Shown piece by piece: positions 49,533-58,507 of a DNA stretch of 64,000 bases; positions within the stretch are counted from its first letter, which is position 1, and every line of letters begins with the position of its first letter. This stretch comes from Terriglobus sp. RCC_193 (lineage in GTDB: Bacteria > Acidobacteriota > Terriglobia > Terriglobales > Acidobacteriaceae). The stretch is taken from NCBI RefSeq assembly GCF_041355105.1, contig NZ_JBFUPK010000002.1:1060037-1124036 (forward strand), read 5' to 3'. The notes beneath the pieces were generated by a model. That model was not told the origin of the DNA. It made no database searches and saw only the letters and a program-made list of their open reading frames with translations. The position numbers were made by a program, and so were the translations under genes.

Positions 49533-51059
49533 ATGCCGACTGCATCCGCTACAGAGTCACAGGAAATTCTCCGCGTCACCGCGCTGACCAAAAACTATGC
49601 GGGTGTGCGCGCGCTGCGTAATGGTTCGCTGGATTTGCGTGCGGGTGAAGTGAATGCGCTGATTGGTGAGAACGGCGCGGGCAAATCGACGCTGACAAAG
49701 ATCATCACCGGAGCCATCATGGCTGATAGCGGCGAGTTGCATCTCTTCGGCGACCTCGTTGCAACCAATGATCCCAACACGGCGCGTTCGCTGGGCATCA
49801 GTGCCATCTATCAGCAGCCTGCGTTATTTCCTGATCTTACGGTTGCGGAAAACATTGCACTCGCTTTGGAGCAGGGACAGCGCGGCATTCGAGTGGACTG
49901 GAAACAGCGTCGCGAAAACGCTCGTCGTTTGCTGGCAGTGGTTGGCAGCGATCTTGATCCGGATCGTCTTGCGAACACGCTCAGCATGGCCGAGCAGCAG
50001 ATTGTGGAGATTGCCAAGGCCATTGGCTCAGACGCGAAGATTCTGCTGATGGATGAGCCCACGGCGCTGCTCAGTGATCGTGAAGTGAACAACCTGTTTG
50101 CACTGATTCGCAAGCTACGCGCACAGGGTGTGGCCGTGGTGTACATCTCGCACCGGCTGGATGAAATTCTCAGCATCGCGGACCGCATCACGGTGCTGCG
50201 CGATGGCGAAACCGTCGCTGTGCGCCAGGCGTCGGAAGTCACCAAGCCGGAGTTGATTCAGTTGATGGTGGGCCGCTCCATTGACAGCGTGTTCCCCAAA
50301 CGCGAAGTTCCTATCGGTGATGTGGCATTGCAGGTGAGCGGTCTGCATCATGCGGAAGTGGGGTTGCGCGATATCTCTTTTGAGGTTCGCAGCGGCGAGA
50401 TTCTTGGCTTTGCGGGCCTCGTCGGTTCAGGACGCACTGAGCTTGCACGTACGCTCTTTGGGCTGACGCCGACGGACAGCGAAGTGATCGTCTTCGGTAA
50501 TGCAGTGAAGATTGATTCACCTGCGAAGGCTGTTGCCGCAGGCATTGCGTATCTGCCGGAAGATCGCAGACAGCATGGTGTGGTGTTGGAAATGCCGATT
50601 GCGCAGAACATCAGCATGGCGGATCTTTCACAGGTGTCGCGTAGCGGCTTGATTCAAAGTGATGCGGAGGAAGCGCTTGCGAACCGCTATCGCGAAAGTC
50701 TGCGTGTGAAGACACCTGACGTGCATGTGACTGCGGGTTCGCTCTCTGGTGGAAATCAGCAGAAGGTTGCCCTGTCGCGATGGCTGGCCACCAGGCCGAA
50801 GATCATGATCCTGGACGAACCTACGCAGGGCGTGGATGTGGGTTCGAAGGCGGAGATCCACGAACTCATCATGGAGCTTGCAGCGCAGGGTATGGCGGTG
50901 ATTCTTATCTCGTCGGAATTGCCGGAAGTGATGGGCATGAGCGACCGCATCGCCGTGTTTCATCAAGGCACGATTGCAGGAGTGCTGCAACGCGATGCGT
51001 GCACGCAGGAGCGGTTGATGGTGTTGGCCTTTGGACATGCGGCGGAGGACGCTGCATGA
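49533..51059 (+). CDS. Sugar ABC transporter ATP-binding protein (RbsA/XylG type)
   Basis: A 508-aa protein with two nucleotide-binding domains. The first has Walker A IGENGAGKSTLTKI, signature LSMAEQQIVEIAKA and Walker B LLMDEPTALLS; the second has a degenerate Walker A GFAGLVGSGRTELAR and signature LSGGNQQKVALSRWL with Walker B IMILDEPTQGVDVGS. That asymmetry is usual for carbohydrate importers of this family. Its stop overlaps the permease start (ATGA). It energises uptake of a monosaccharide for the neighbouring isomerase/aldolase pathway. Confidence 0.95.
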   Translation: MPTASATESQEILRVTALTKNYAGVRALRNGSLDLRAGEVNALIGENGAGKSTLTKIITGAIMADSGELHLFGDLVATNDPNTARSLGISAIYQQPALFPDLTVAENIALALEQGQRGIRVDWKQRRENARRLLAVVGSDLDPDRLANTLSMAEQQIVEIAKAIGSDAKILLMDEPTALLSDREVNNLFALIRKLRAQGVAVVYISHRLDEILSIADRITVLRDGETVAVRQASEVTKPELIQLMVGRSIDSVFPKREVPIGDVALQVSGLHHAEVGLRDISFEVRSGEILGFAGLVGSGRTELARTLFGLTPTDSEVIVFGNAVKIDSPAKAVAAGIAYLPEDRRQHGVVLEMPIAQNISMADLSQVSRSGLIQSDAEEALANRYRESLRVKTPDVHVTAGSLSGGNQQKVALSRWLATRPKIMILDEPTQGVDVGSKAEIHELIMELAAQGMAVILISSELPEVMGMSDRIAVFHQGTIAGVLQRDACTQERLMVLAFGHAAEDAA

Positions 51060-52009
51060 GGCGACATACGCAGGAAATTGCCATTGCCGCAGCAAATGTG
51101 TTGTTGCTTCTACTGCTGGCGTTCACCGTGCAAGGATTCTTCACCGGTGAGAATCTTGCCGATCTATTCCTGGCGAACATGCCGGTGATGCTGATTGCAC
51201 TGGGCATGACGGCAGTCATCGTCACGGCGCAGATTGATATTTCGGTGGGGTCCATCTTCGCGTTATGCAGTATTGTTGCCGGTATTACGGCGAAGACTGG
51301 CGCTCCTGCTCCTGTCTTTCTTCTGGCGGCGATTCTTACCGGCGCTGCGTGCGGAGCACTGAATGGTGCGTTGACTGCATGGGTTCGCATTCCTTCCATC
51401 GTTGTCACGCTGGGAACCATGGTGGCGCTGCGTGATGGTTTGCGATGGGCAACGCAGGGTGCATGGGTGGGCGGTTTACCTGCATCGTTTGTGCGTTTCG
51501 GGCTGGCATCGCGGACGTATACCGTAAGTGTTTTGATCCTCACCGTGTTGATGATTGCGGGATTCGCATGGGCCCTGCGCAATCTGCGTGTGGGGCGAGC
51601 GATCTTTGCTACCGGTTCGAACGCAGCAGCCGCACAGCAGATGGGCTTGAATACACAGCGCGTTGTCTTTGGTGTCTTTGTCCTGACGGGTGCGTTGACC
51701 GGCCTTGCCGCTACGTTGAATGCGGTGCGGTTTCAGCAGGTACCAAGCAACAGTGGCCTTGGCATGGAGTTGAAGGTGATTGCAGCGGTTGCCGTTGGAG
51801 GTGCGGCCATCACCGGTGGTTCTGCGACGATCACAGGCACAGTGCTGGGTGTGATTCTGCTTGGCATCATTGGTCCCGCACTCACGTTCCTTGGTGTCAG
51901 CGCGTATTGGGAAAAGGCTTTGCAGGGCGCAATTATTCTGCTTGCCGTTAGCTTCCATGCGTTGAGCCAGTATCGGCGTAAACGGGGAGCGGAGGTGGTG
52001 ATTGGCTAA
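51056..52009 (+). CDS. Sugar ABC transporter permease (RbsC type)
   Basis: A 317-aa membrane protein. ATG 51056 overlaps the ATPase stop by four bases. Family marks are GMTAVIVTAQIDISVGSIFALCSIVAG (the Asp-Ile-Ser-Val-Gly signature), LNGALTAWVRIPSIVVTLGTM and ATGSNAAAAQQMGLNTQRVVFGVFVLTGALTGLAA. It has eight to ten helices. It pairs with the fused permease encoded next, as in the two-permease rhamnose or AI-2-type importers. Codons run into the following gene with an 8-bp overlap. Confidence 0.93.
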   Translation: MRRHTQEIAIAAANVLLLLLLAFTVQGFFTGENLADLFLANMPVMLIALGMTAVIVTAQIDISVGSIFALCSIVAGITAKTGAPAPVFLLAAILTGAACGALNGALTAWVRIPSIVVTLGTMVALRDGLRWATQGAWVGGLPASFVRFGLASRTYTVSVLILTVLMIAGFAWALRNLRVGRAIFATGSNAAAAQQMGLNTQRVVFGVFVLTGALTGLAATLNAVRFQQVPSNSGLGMELKVIAAVAVGGAAITGGSATITGTVLGVILLGIIGPALTFLGVSAYWEKALQGAIILLAVSFHALSQYRRKRGAEVVIG

Positions 52010-53969
52010 CGCATCGCGCACTCGTCTTTCTGTGAATGAAATTGCGCTGGCGATCGCGCTGTTGTTGGAGGTTCTTTTCTTCGCGGCGGCTGCACCGAGC
52101 TTCGCTACGTGGGGCAACTTCTTTGAAGTGCTGCGCTTCTCAGTGGAGCTTGGGCTGCTGGCGGTTGCGCTGACGCCCATCCTGATCACGGGCGGTATTG
52201 ATCTTTCAGTCGGTTCCACCATCGGTATCACCGCAGTTTTGTTTGGTGTGATGACGCAGAGCGCACACTGGCCCACAGGCATTGCGATTGTGTTGTCGCT
52301 GCTGTTTGGGCTTGTGGCAGGTGGCATCAACGCCGCGCTGATTGCAGGGCTTCGGCTGCCGCCGCTCATCGTTACGCTGGGAACGTATTCGCTGTATCGC
52401 GGTATTGCGGAAGGCATTACACATGGCGCGGTGAGCTTCACCGGCTTCTCACCTGCATTTTTACACTTTGGACAGGGATATTTTCTGAAGGTGATCCCAG
52501 TACAACTGCCGCTGTTTTTGCTGGTAGTGGCTGCGTACTGGGTGCTGTTGCATCGTTCCGTGATTGGCCGTGCGCTGTATGCGATTGGGTTCAATGCAGA
52601 GGGTGCGCGCTATGCCGGCATCCCTGTGCGCAAACGCATTGCGTTGATCTATGTTCTGTCTGGATTGGTGGCGGCGCTTGCCGGGATTATTTACGTTGCG
52701 CATCTTGGACTGGCAAAGTCCGACCTTGGCACCGGTTATGAGTTGCAGGCGATTGCAGCAATTGTTTTAGGAGGCACGAGCGTTTTTGGCGGTCGAGGCA
52801 CTATTTTCGGATCGTTGCTTGGGTTGTTCTTCCTGAGTGTGCTGCAGAACGGTATGCACCTGATGGCGCTGCCCAGTGAATTAAATGGTGTGCTGACCGG
52901 TGTGCTTCTGTTGCTGATTGTTTCTGTGGATCAGCTTCGCAGGAAGAAGGCTTCGTCGGAAACAGCGGCGGCAAAACGCACACCGCTGATTGCCATTGCT
53001 GTGGTTGCGCTACTGGCGTTGGGCGTCTTCTTTGCGATGCGTGCGGAGCGCGGTGGCAATGCGCAGCAACTTACTATCGCTGTCATGCCCAAGGCAAAGG
53101 GCGATCCTTACTTCATCAGCGCTCGCGCTGGTGCGGAAGAAGCCGCGAAAGAGCTGCACGTGAACATGATCTGGGATGGGCCTACGAGTCTGGATGCGTC
53201 GCAGCAGAACGAACTGGTTGAAAACTGGATTACGCGTGGTGTGAACGCGATTGTGGTTGCCGTTGAAAACAAGGGAAGCATCTCCACGGTGTTGCGCAAG
53301 GCGCGTGAACATGGAATCGCTGTGTTGACGTGGGATGCTGATGCGCAACCTGATGCGCGCGATTACTTCCTGAACCAGGCCACACCGGAAGGCATTGGCA
53401 CAGCGCTTGCCGATGAAGCAGCGTTGTTACTGCCGCAGGGGGGCGACTACGCCATCGTCACCGGAGCATTGAGTGCGGAGAACCAGAACGATTGGATTCG
53501 CAACATCAAGGCGCGTGTTGCGGCGGCACATCCGAATTTGCGACTGGCTACCATTCAGCCCAGCGATGATGATCGCGACAAAGCATTCAGCGCGACGCAG
53601 ACGATCCTGAAGGCATATCCGCAGGTGAAGATGGTGATTGCTATTTCTGCGCCTGCTGTGCCGGGAGCGGCAGAAGCCGTGCAGCAATCTGGCCGCCCTG
53701 GTGTCAACGTGATTGGACTTTCACTGCCGAGCATCTGCCGTACCTACATTCATCGCGGTACGGTGCAGGCGATCTATCTATGGAATACGAAGGATCTGGG
53801 CTACCTGACTGTGTATGCCGGAGCCATGAAGGCAGAAGGAAAGATTCCAACCAACGCCACGACGTTCCATGCCGGACGCCTGGGCGACCTGACGGTGCAG
53901 GGGAGTGAAATCATTCTGGGCAAGCCGCTGAAGATCGATCGCAACAATGTCGATCAGTTGCAGTTCTAA
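52002..53969 (+). CDS. ABC permease fused to a periplasmic sugar-binding protein
   Basis: A 655-aa protein from TTG 52002, with GGAGG eight bases before it. Residues ~1-325 are an RbsC-type permease (LLAVALTPILITGGIDLSVGST, NGVLTGVLLLLIV). An extra helix (TPLIAIAVVALLALGVFFAM, ~326-346) carries the chain out to the periplasm, and residues ~355-655 are a type I sugar-binding domain of the RhaS/LsrB kind (LTIAVMPKAKGDPYFISARAG, AIVVAVENKGSI, VLTWDADAQPDARDY, NQNDWIRNIK). Binding protein and channel are thus one polypeptide. No separate binding-protein gene is seen in the operon, supporting a real fusion rather than an artefact. Confidence 0.92.
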   Translation: MANASRTRLSVNEIALAIALLLEVLFFAAAAPSFATWGNFFEVLRFSVELGLLAVALTPILITGGIDLSVGSTIGITAVLFGVMTQSAHWPTGIAIVLSLLFGLVAGGINAALIAGLRLPPLIVTLGTYSLYRGIAEGITHGAVSFTGFSPAFLHFGQGYFLKVIPVQLPLFLLVVAAYWVLLHRSVIGRALYAIGFNAEGARYAGIPVRKRIALIYVLSGLVAALAGIIYVAHLGLAKSDLGTGYELQAIAAIVLGGTSVFGGRGTIFGSLLGLFFLSVLQNGMHLMALPSELNGVLTGVLLLLIVSVDQLRRKKASSETAAAKRTPLIAIAVVALLALGVFFAMRAERGGNAQQLTIAVMPKAKGDPYFISARAGAEEAAKELHVNMIWDGPTSLDASQQNELVENWITRGVNAIVVAVENKGSISTVLRKAREHGIAVLTWDADAQPDARDYFLNQATPEGIGTALADEAALLLPQGGDYAIVTGALSAENQNDWIRNIKARVAAAHPNLRLATIQPSDDDRDKAFSATQTILKAYPQVKMVIAISAPAVPGAAEAVQQSGRPGVNVIGLSLPSICRTYIHRGTVQAIYLWNTKDLGYLTVYAGAMKAEGKIPTNATTFHAGRLGDLTVQGSEIILGKPLKIDRNNVDQLQF

Positions 53970-53979
53970 ATCACTTGCT

Positions 53980-55104
53980 CTAAGGACGGACGGCCCAGGT
54001 CATTCCGTCGGGCTCGTCGCCTACCTCAAATTTTCCTGTGACTGCGAGTTGATTCAGGTCGATGACGACGACGTAGTTGTCCGGCGAACAGGCTACATAT
54101 GCGCGCTTGCCGTCGGGCTGCATCACGATGCCAGCAGCTCCGTGGCCAATGGCTATACGCTTTTCCACCTGCCGGGTGTGTGCATCCAGAACGGTGAGGT
54201 CCGGGCCGCTCAAACTTGAAACCAGTACGCGACGCCCATCGGGTGTGAACTTCAGGCGGTTTGCTCCAGCCACATTCACCTGCAGAGTCTGCACTACGCT
54301 TTTGTTCTGCGGGTCGATGATGGAGATGGTGCTGTCCTGCGCATTGGCAACCCAAATCTCACGCCCGTCAGGGGAAACGTCGAAGCCTTCAGAGCCATTG
54401 CCCACGCGCACCACGGTCTGATTCCAGTCCGTACGCGTCCCACCCTGCGGAGGACGCGGAGCACCTGCAGGCGGTGTCATACCCGGGGGAGGACCGGGCA
54501 TGCGAACGGCCTGTTTGTCGATGAGGCTGACCGTGCCGGAACTGACGTTGGTGGTGATGATGTGTTCGCTGCCGGGGCTGACGAAAATCATGTGCGTGCG
54601 GTTTTGCCCTGTGCCCAGGACAAGGTCGACTTTGCTGGTAGCAGGATCGTAGCTTCCGATCACCTTGGCGCCTTCTGCGGTGAACCACACCTTGCCATCA
54701 ACAAATGTCAGTCCATGCGGCCCGGTGAGAGCTCCGAGGTCAATGGCGGTGAGCGGCTGATGCCGCACCAGATCGATGACTGCAAGGGAGTGATATGCCC
54801 CGGAGCCGTAGTTAGACACGTAGGCAGTGCGGCCATCGGCGGAAGCGGTTACTTCATGCGGGTCATTACCGACGGGAACCTTTGCGATCACCTTCAGGTT
54901 GGTGGGATCCACGATGGCCAATGCGTGTTCGCGTTTGGAGATGACCAGCAGGGCGGAATTTGGCGTGTTCTGCGCTGCGGCCATTCCGCAAGCAAGGAGA
55001 AGGCTTGTGATGATCACGGCTGCCGATACGCCTCTTCTCAGCCAAGCCATCGCACTGAAACGATTGGCGCTAACATGCTTTGAGTCACTTGCAGGAATCG
55101 CCAT
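53980..55104 (-). CDS. YVTN beta-propeller protein, secreted
   Basis: A 374-aa protein from ATG 55104 after GGAGGT. The signal peptide ends AAAQ, following an atypically long N-region. About seven propeller units carry the pattern DGRTAYVSNYGSG, DGREIWVANAQDSTISIID, DGRRVLVSSLSG, DGKRAYVACSPDNYVVVID. A Pro/Gly-rich insert (MPGPPPGMTPPAG) interrupts the middle blade. It is a periplasmic or surface protein with no defined role. It is divergent from another YVTN protein. Confidence 0.85.
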   Translation of the reverse strand: MAIPASDSKHVSANRFSAMAWLRRGVSAAVIITSLLLACGMAAAQNTPNSALLVISKREHALAIVDPTNLKVIAKVPVGNDPHEVTASADGRTAYVSNYGSGAYHSLAVIDLVRHQPLTAIDLGALTGPHGLTFVDGKVWFTAEGAKVIGSYDPATSKVDLVLGTGQNRTHMIFVSPGSEHIITTNVSSGTVSLIDKQAVRMPGPPPGMTPPAGAPRPPQGGTRTDWNQTVVRVGNGSEGFDVSPDGREIWVANAQDSTISIIDPQNKSVVQTLQVNVAGANRLKFTPDGRRVLVSSLSGPDLTVLDAHTRQVEKRIAIGHGAAGIVMQPDGKRAYVACSPDNYVVVIDLNQLAVTGKFEVGDEPDGMTWAVRP

Positions 55105-55336
55105 ACTGACCTCCGCTGTAGGACCTATTCATGAGAATTGCTCTGTGCCTTGTCAAGCATTACCGTGAGGGCAATGGTGACGTCAGATTTGGGGAAATCG
55201 CCATTCGCGGAACGTGCTTTTATAATCGGCAACGCCAGTCGCCGCGTTGTGCCACCGCGGTGAAAAGCCTGAACGCCATCGGGCCGAACAGAATACGGAA
55301 TCAAGCTACCTTCAACTTTTTGTAAAAGGACATCGC

Positions 55337-56410
55337 ATGCGCTCTTCGCATTCCCTTCTTCTCTCGGCAGGCCTTCTCATGGTGCTTACCGGCTGCAAGT
55401 CTGCTCCGAAAACCGGGACAAGTTCTGGCCCTGCGCCGTTGACCATGGATACGGCAAAGGGGCCGCGCATCTATGTGACGAATGAAGTCTCCGGCGAACT
55501 GACGGTGATTGACGCGACGACCATGACGCGGCTGGAGCAGTTGAAGATTGGCACGCGTCCGCGCGGCATTCACGCAGCTCTCGATGGCAAGACCCTCTAC
55601 ATCGCGCTCAGCGGTACTCCCATTGGGGGGCCCGGTGTGGATGAGGACACACTGCCACCCAGCGATCATTCGAAGGATGGCATTGGCGTCTTTGATGTGG
55701 CACAGAACAAGCTGGTGAAGATTATTCCCGGCGGCAGCGACCCGGAAAACTTCGATTTGAGCAAGGACGGCAAGAAGATTTACGTCTCCAATGAAGACGA
55801 GTCGGCAGTCTCCATCATCGACGTTGATTCCGGCAAGATTGAAGCCACCATGAAGATGGGCGCGCAGCCGGAAGGCGTAAAGACATCGCCGGATGGCAGC
55901 TTCGTCTATGTGACGAGCGAAGAGACGGGCACCATCTCTGTGGTGGATCCGGTGAAGAAGAAGATCACCGCGACCTTCAAAGTGGGCCACCGCCCGCGCA
56001 ACGTCGCCTTCACTCCCGATGGCAAGACGGCTTATATCAACGCAGAGAACGATGCTTCTGTGGTGGTTGTCGACGTTGCCTCGCACAAGATGGTGAAGAC
56101 GATTGAGATGGGTACGCCGGGACAGGTGAAGCCCATGTTTGTGCTGCTGTCGCCGGATGCCTCCAAGCTTTACGTTTCCACCGGTCGTGGCGGCAAGGTT
56201 GCCGCCATTGATACCGCGACCAATATTGTTGCCGGGGACGTTGCCGTGGGCAAACGTCCGTGGGGCATCGCGTTGTCGCCCGATGGCAAGACTCTGTATA
56301 GCGCCAATGGCCCATCGAACGACGTGAGTGCCGTCGATCTGGCTACGCTTACCGTCAAGGCCAAGGCTCCTTCCGGCGGCAGCCCGTGGGGGCTGGTGGT
56401 ACTGCCGTAA
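55337..56410 (+). CDS. YVTN beta-propeller lipoprotein
   Basis: A 357-aa protein from ATG 55337 (AAGGA before it) with lipobox VLTGC. Repeats include GPRIYVTNEVSGELTVIDATT, DGKKIYVSNEDESAVSIIDVDSG, DGSFVYVTSEETGTISVVDPVK and DGKTAYINAENDASVVVVDVAS, each about 42 residues apart, forming a propeller. An insert near residue ~100 (GGPGVDEDTLPPSD) breaks the pattern. A cytochrome c gene follows 131 bp later on the same strand, a pairing seen for periplasmic electron-transfer proteins, though the link here is only positional. Confidence 0.88.
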   Translation: MRSSHSLLLSAGLLMVLTGCKSAPKTGTSSGPAPLTMDTAKGPRIYVTNEVSGELTVIDATTMTRLEQLKIGTRPRGIHAALDGKTLYIALSGTPIGGPGVDEDTLPPSDHSKDGIGVFDVAQNKLVKIIPGGSDPENFDLSKDGKKIYVSNEDESAVSIIDVDSGKIEATMKMGAQPEGVKTSPDGSFVYVTSEETGTISVVDPVKKKITATFKVGHRPRNVAFTPDGKTAYINAENDASVVVVDVASHKMVKTIEMGTPGQVKPMFVLLSPDASKLYVSTGRGGKVAAIDTATNIVAGDVAVGKRPWGIALSPDGKTLYSANGPSNDVSAVDLATLTVKAKAPSGGSPWGLVVLP

Positions 56411-56541
56411 CTTTCCCGTACTGCGGCAGACGGAGTTTCACAGCATGCAAAGCCGTTGCAAACGCACCGCGACTTTGTATCTCCATTTGCCGTCTATCCT
56501 TAGGACAGAACATATCCGGCAGCCGTTCGCCGGAAAGGAAA

Positions 56542-56877
56542 ATGATGCGACCGACCCTGACTCTTTCGCTCCTTGCCGTTACGCTGACCTTCACCGCAGG
56601 TGCCCACGCTCAGTTGAGCGAGGCCGCAACCCACGGCAAGGCCACCTTTGATTCGAAGTGTGCCCTGTGCCACAACGCTGACAGCACCGACAAGAAGATC
56701 GGGCCGGGACTGAAAGGCCTGTATGCACACGGCGTCCTGGCCGACGGCACTACTAAAGTGACCGACGCCACCGTTACGGAGCGCATTGAAAACGGCAAAG
56801 TTCCCATGCCGCCGTTCAAAGACCAGTTGAAACCGGAAGAGATCAAGGAACTGGTGGAGTATCTGAAGACGCTGTAA
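56542..56877 (+). CDS. Small periplasmic cytochrome c
   Basis: A 111-aa protein with signal peptide (LLAVTLTFTAGAHAQ). The heme site is CALCH (near residue 40), followed by the GPGLKGLYA loop, and the distal Met lies in VPMPPFKDQL. The C-terminal helix IKELVEYLKTL completes a class I fold. Two adjacent ATGs (56542, 56545) follow AAAGGAAA; either is possible. It shuttles electrons in the periplasm. Confidence 0.9.
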   Translation: MMRPTLTLSLLAVTLTFTAGAHAQLSEAATHGKATFDSKCALCHNADSTDKKIGPGLKGLYAHGVLADGTTKVTDATVTERIENGKVPMPPFKDQLKPEEIKELVEYLKTL

Positions 56878-56890
56878 GCGAACTGAAGAA

Positions 56891-56924
56891 TAGAAAGGGC
56901 GTGGCTATGGTCACGCCCTTTCTA
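56891..56924. terminator. Bidirectional terminator
   Basis: TAGAAAGGGCGTG (56891-56903) and CACGCCCTTTCTA (56912-56924) form a perfect 13-bp stem between convergent genes. The right arm includes the stop codon of the anti-sigma gene. Confidence 0.9.
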
Positions 56925-57734
56925 TTTCACGTCGCTGGATTCGGATGGGGAATCGATGGCGGCCTGTACGCGAACGGGGCGGTCTGCGTGGAAGGTTTTC
57001 TTGTAAGCGCCGATCCAGTCGGTCGCAATCGCTTGTTGCGCTTCTTCCAGGCTGATCTGGCCGCTGCAGACCATGCCGTGCAGACGTGTTTCCAAAGCGT
57101 CTTTGGCCTGAGCGTTCCATACGGTAGCGTGGTACGGTTCGGGCCACAGGTTCTGAAACTCATCGTTGCCGCCAAGCTGCGGGTTGATGAGGTAGTCCAC
57201 CTGGTAAGCACGGGAGGCTCGATCATCCAATCCATATGCCGCAAAGATTGCATGTTGTTTTTGCGGTGTTACGACCGGGTCGAGATTGTCATCGGGCATG
57301 ATGCACAGTTCCGATAACTCGGCGTTGCGAACCGATCCCGGTGTGATGCTGTGGTTCGGCTCCGGACCGGTTTCCTCGTAGGAGACCATCGCGTTTTGCG
57401 GCAGCGCATAAAAATGGCGATAGGCCAGCGCACCAACTCCCAGCAACAGAACTGCGGCAGTCTTCATCAGAAGGCGCGGACGCAGCCATGCGGGACGACG
57501 CGCCTCCGCTGTTACCGCGATACGCTGTGCGAGACTTTCGCGTACGGTATCGGGCGGTGCGACGTGCGGTTCCAGAACGGTGACTTCAGCAAGTAATCCG
57601 GTAAAGGCATCGCGGCGCTGGCGGCATGTTGCGCATTGGCACAGATGTTCTATTGCAGCGGCTTCCTGAGGGTACGGCAGTTCGCCATCCATCAGGAGCA
57701 GGAGCGTCTCGTCGGAAAGGTGAGGAACGTTCAT
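56922..57734 (-). CDS. Anti-sigma factor fused to a degenerate HNH-type domain
   Basis: A 270-aa protein. Residues ~1-45 are a zinc-finger anti-sigma domain (DETLLLLMDGEL, HLCQCATC = H-x3-C-x2-C). One transmembrane helix (LLMKTAAVLLLGVGALAY) follows at ~90-107. The periplasmic part (~130-260) reads TPGSVRNAELSELC, VDYLINPQLGGNDEFQNLWPEP, WNAQAKDALETRLHGMVCSG and SLEEAQQAIATDWIGAYKK. This matches, block for block, small secreted HNH-like proteins that carry DHLIPLxLGG...NLWP; here the catalytic His of DH is Tyr. It probably acts as a sensor rather than a nuclease. Its ATG overlaps the sigma stop by four bases. Confidence 0.75.
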   Translation of the reverse strand: MNVPHLSDETLLLLMDGELPYPQEAAAIEHLCQCATCRQRRDAFTGLLAEVTVLEPHVAPPDTVRESLAQRIAVTAEARRPAWLRPRLLMKTAAVLLLGVGALAYRHFYALPQNAMVSYEETGPEPNHSITPGSVRNAELSELCIMPDDNLDPVVTPQKQHAIFAAYGLDDRASRAYQVDYLINPQLGGNDEFQNLWPEPYHATVWNAQAKDALETRLHGMVCSGQISLEEAQQAIATDWIGAYKKTFHADRPVRVQAAIDSPSESSDVK

Positions 57735-58321
57735 CGCTGCTCCATTCTTTGCAGCCGATCGAACGATCGCGCCAAAGATGCCGCTACGCTGCCAAGCGAG
57801 ATGCCCAGCGTGGAAGCAATCTCACGGTAACGCAGGCCGTCTGAACGCAGCAGCAGGCACATGCGGTCGGTCTCTGTCAGTGCTTCCACCACCGCACGCA
57901 GGCGTTGTTGGCGCTCCTGAAAAAGTACGGTTTCTTCCGGGTCGGGCTGATGGTCGCTTACTTCCATCTCCGCGTCGGTTTCCACGACGGTGATCCTTTG
58001 CTCTGCATGAATGCTGGCACGTCGTTTCAGAGAGAGATTGTGCGTGGTGCGATACACCCATCCCGGAAGGTTTTCGCGCGAACGTCCAGCTCGCAAATGA
58101 CGGAACAGGGCAAGGAAGACTTCCTGCAGTACGTCTTCGCCGTCTGGGACAGACAGTCCAAACGAAACGGCATAGCGCAGCAAGCGGCTGTGCAGCGTGT
58201 CGTACAGCGAAAGCACTTCCGACTGCAGCGCAGCCGTCTCCTCCGCGGAGATGAGTGTCGCGGAGGCGTCAAAAAAACCGTCCGTGCTGCTGGAAAGAAA
58301 CGACATGGTTTTCGCTTCCAT
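57731..58321 (-). CDS. ECF-type sigma factor
   Basis: About 196 aa from ATG 58321 (ATG 58306 also possible). Region 2 is LYDTLHSRLLRYAVSFGLSVPDGEDVLQEVFLALFRHL, with ENLPGWVYRTTHNLSLKRR; region 4 is ALTETDRMCLLLRSDGLRYREIASTLGISLGSVAASLARSF. It is held by the coupled anti-sigma protein encoded next and lies divergent to a TonB receptor, the layout of a cell-surface signalling or envelope-stress unit. Target promoters were not identified. Confidence 0.88.
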   Translation of the reverse strand: MEAKTMSFLSSSTDGFFDASATLISAEETAALQSEVLSLYDTLHSRLLRYAVSFGLSVPDGEDVLQEVFLALFRHLRAGRSRENLPGWVYRTTHNLSLKRRASIHAEQRITVVETDAEMEVSDHQPDPEETVLFQERQQRLRAVVEALTETDRMCLLLRSDGLRYREIASTLGISLGSVAASLARSFDRLQRMEQR

Positions 58322-58507
58322 TATGCGTGACACAGGGGAGAACTGTCGTCCGAAAGAAATTTGCAAAAAACGCTGAACAAAATCGTTGCGATTGGAATTA
58401 GCAAAGGAACACTTACTCCTTTCCTCTACTGGTTCCCGTTGGTAGAGCGGTTTTTCTCACGGGCCGCAGCCCGACCGATCCGATTTGTTTTTGAGGCGCT
58501 TCGCAAG

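Noticed and set aside
53427-53687. Minus-strand frame inside the fused permease/binding protein
   Set aside because: Considered as a sign that the fusion is false, but it is a plain shadow. The plus frame is open without a break across the junction.
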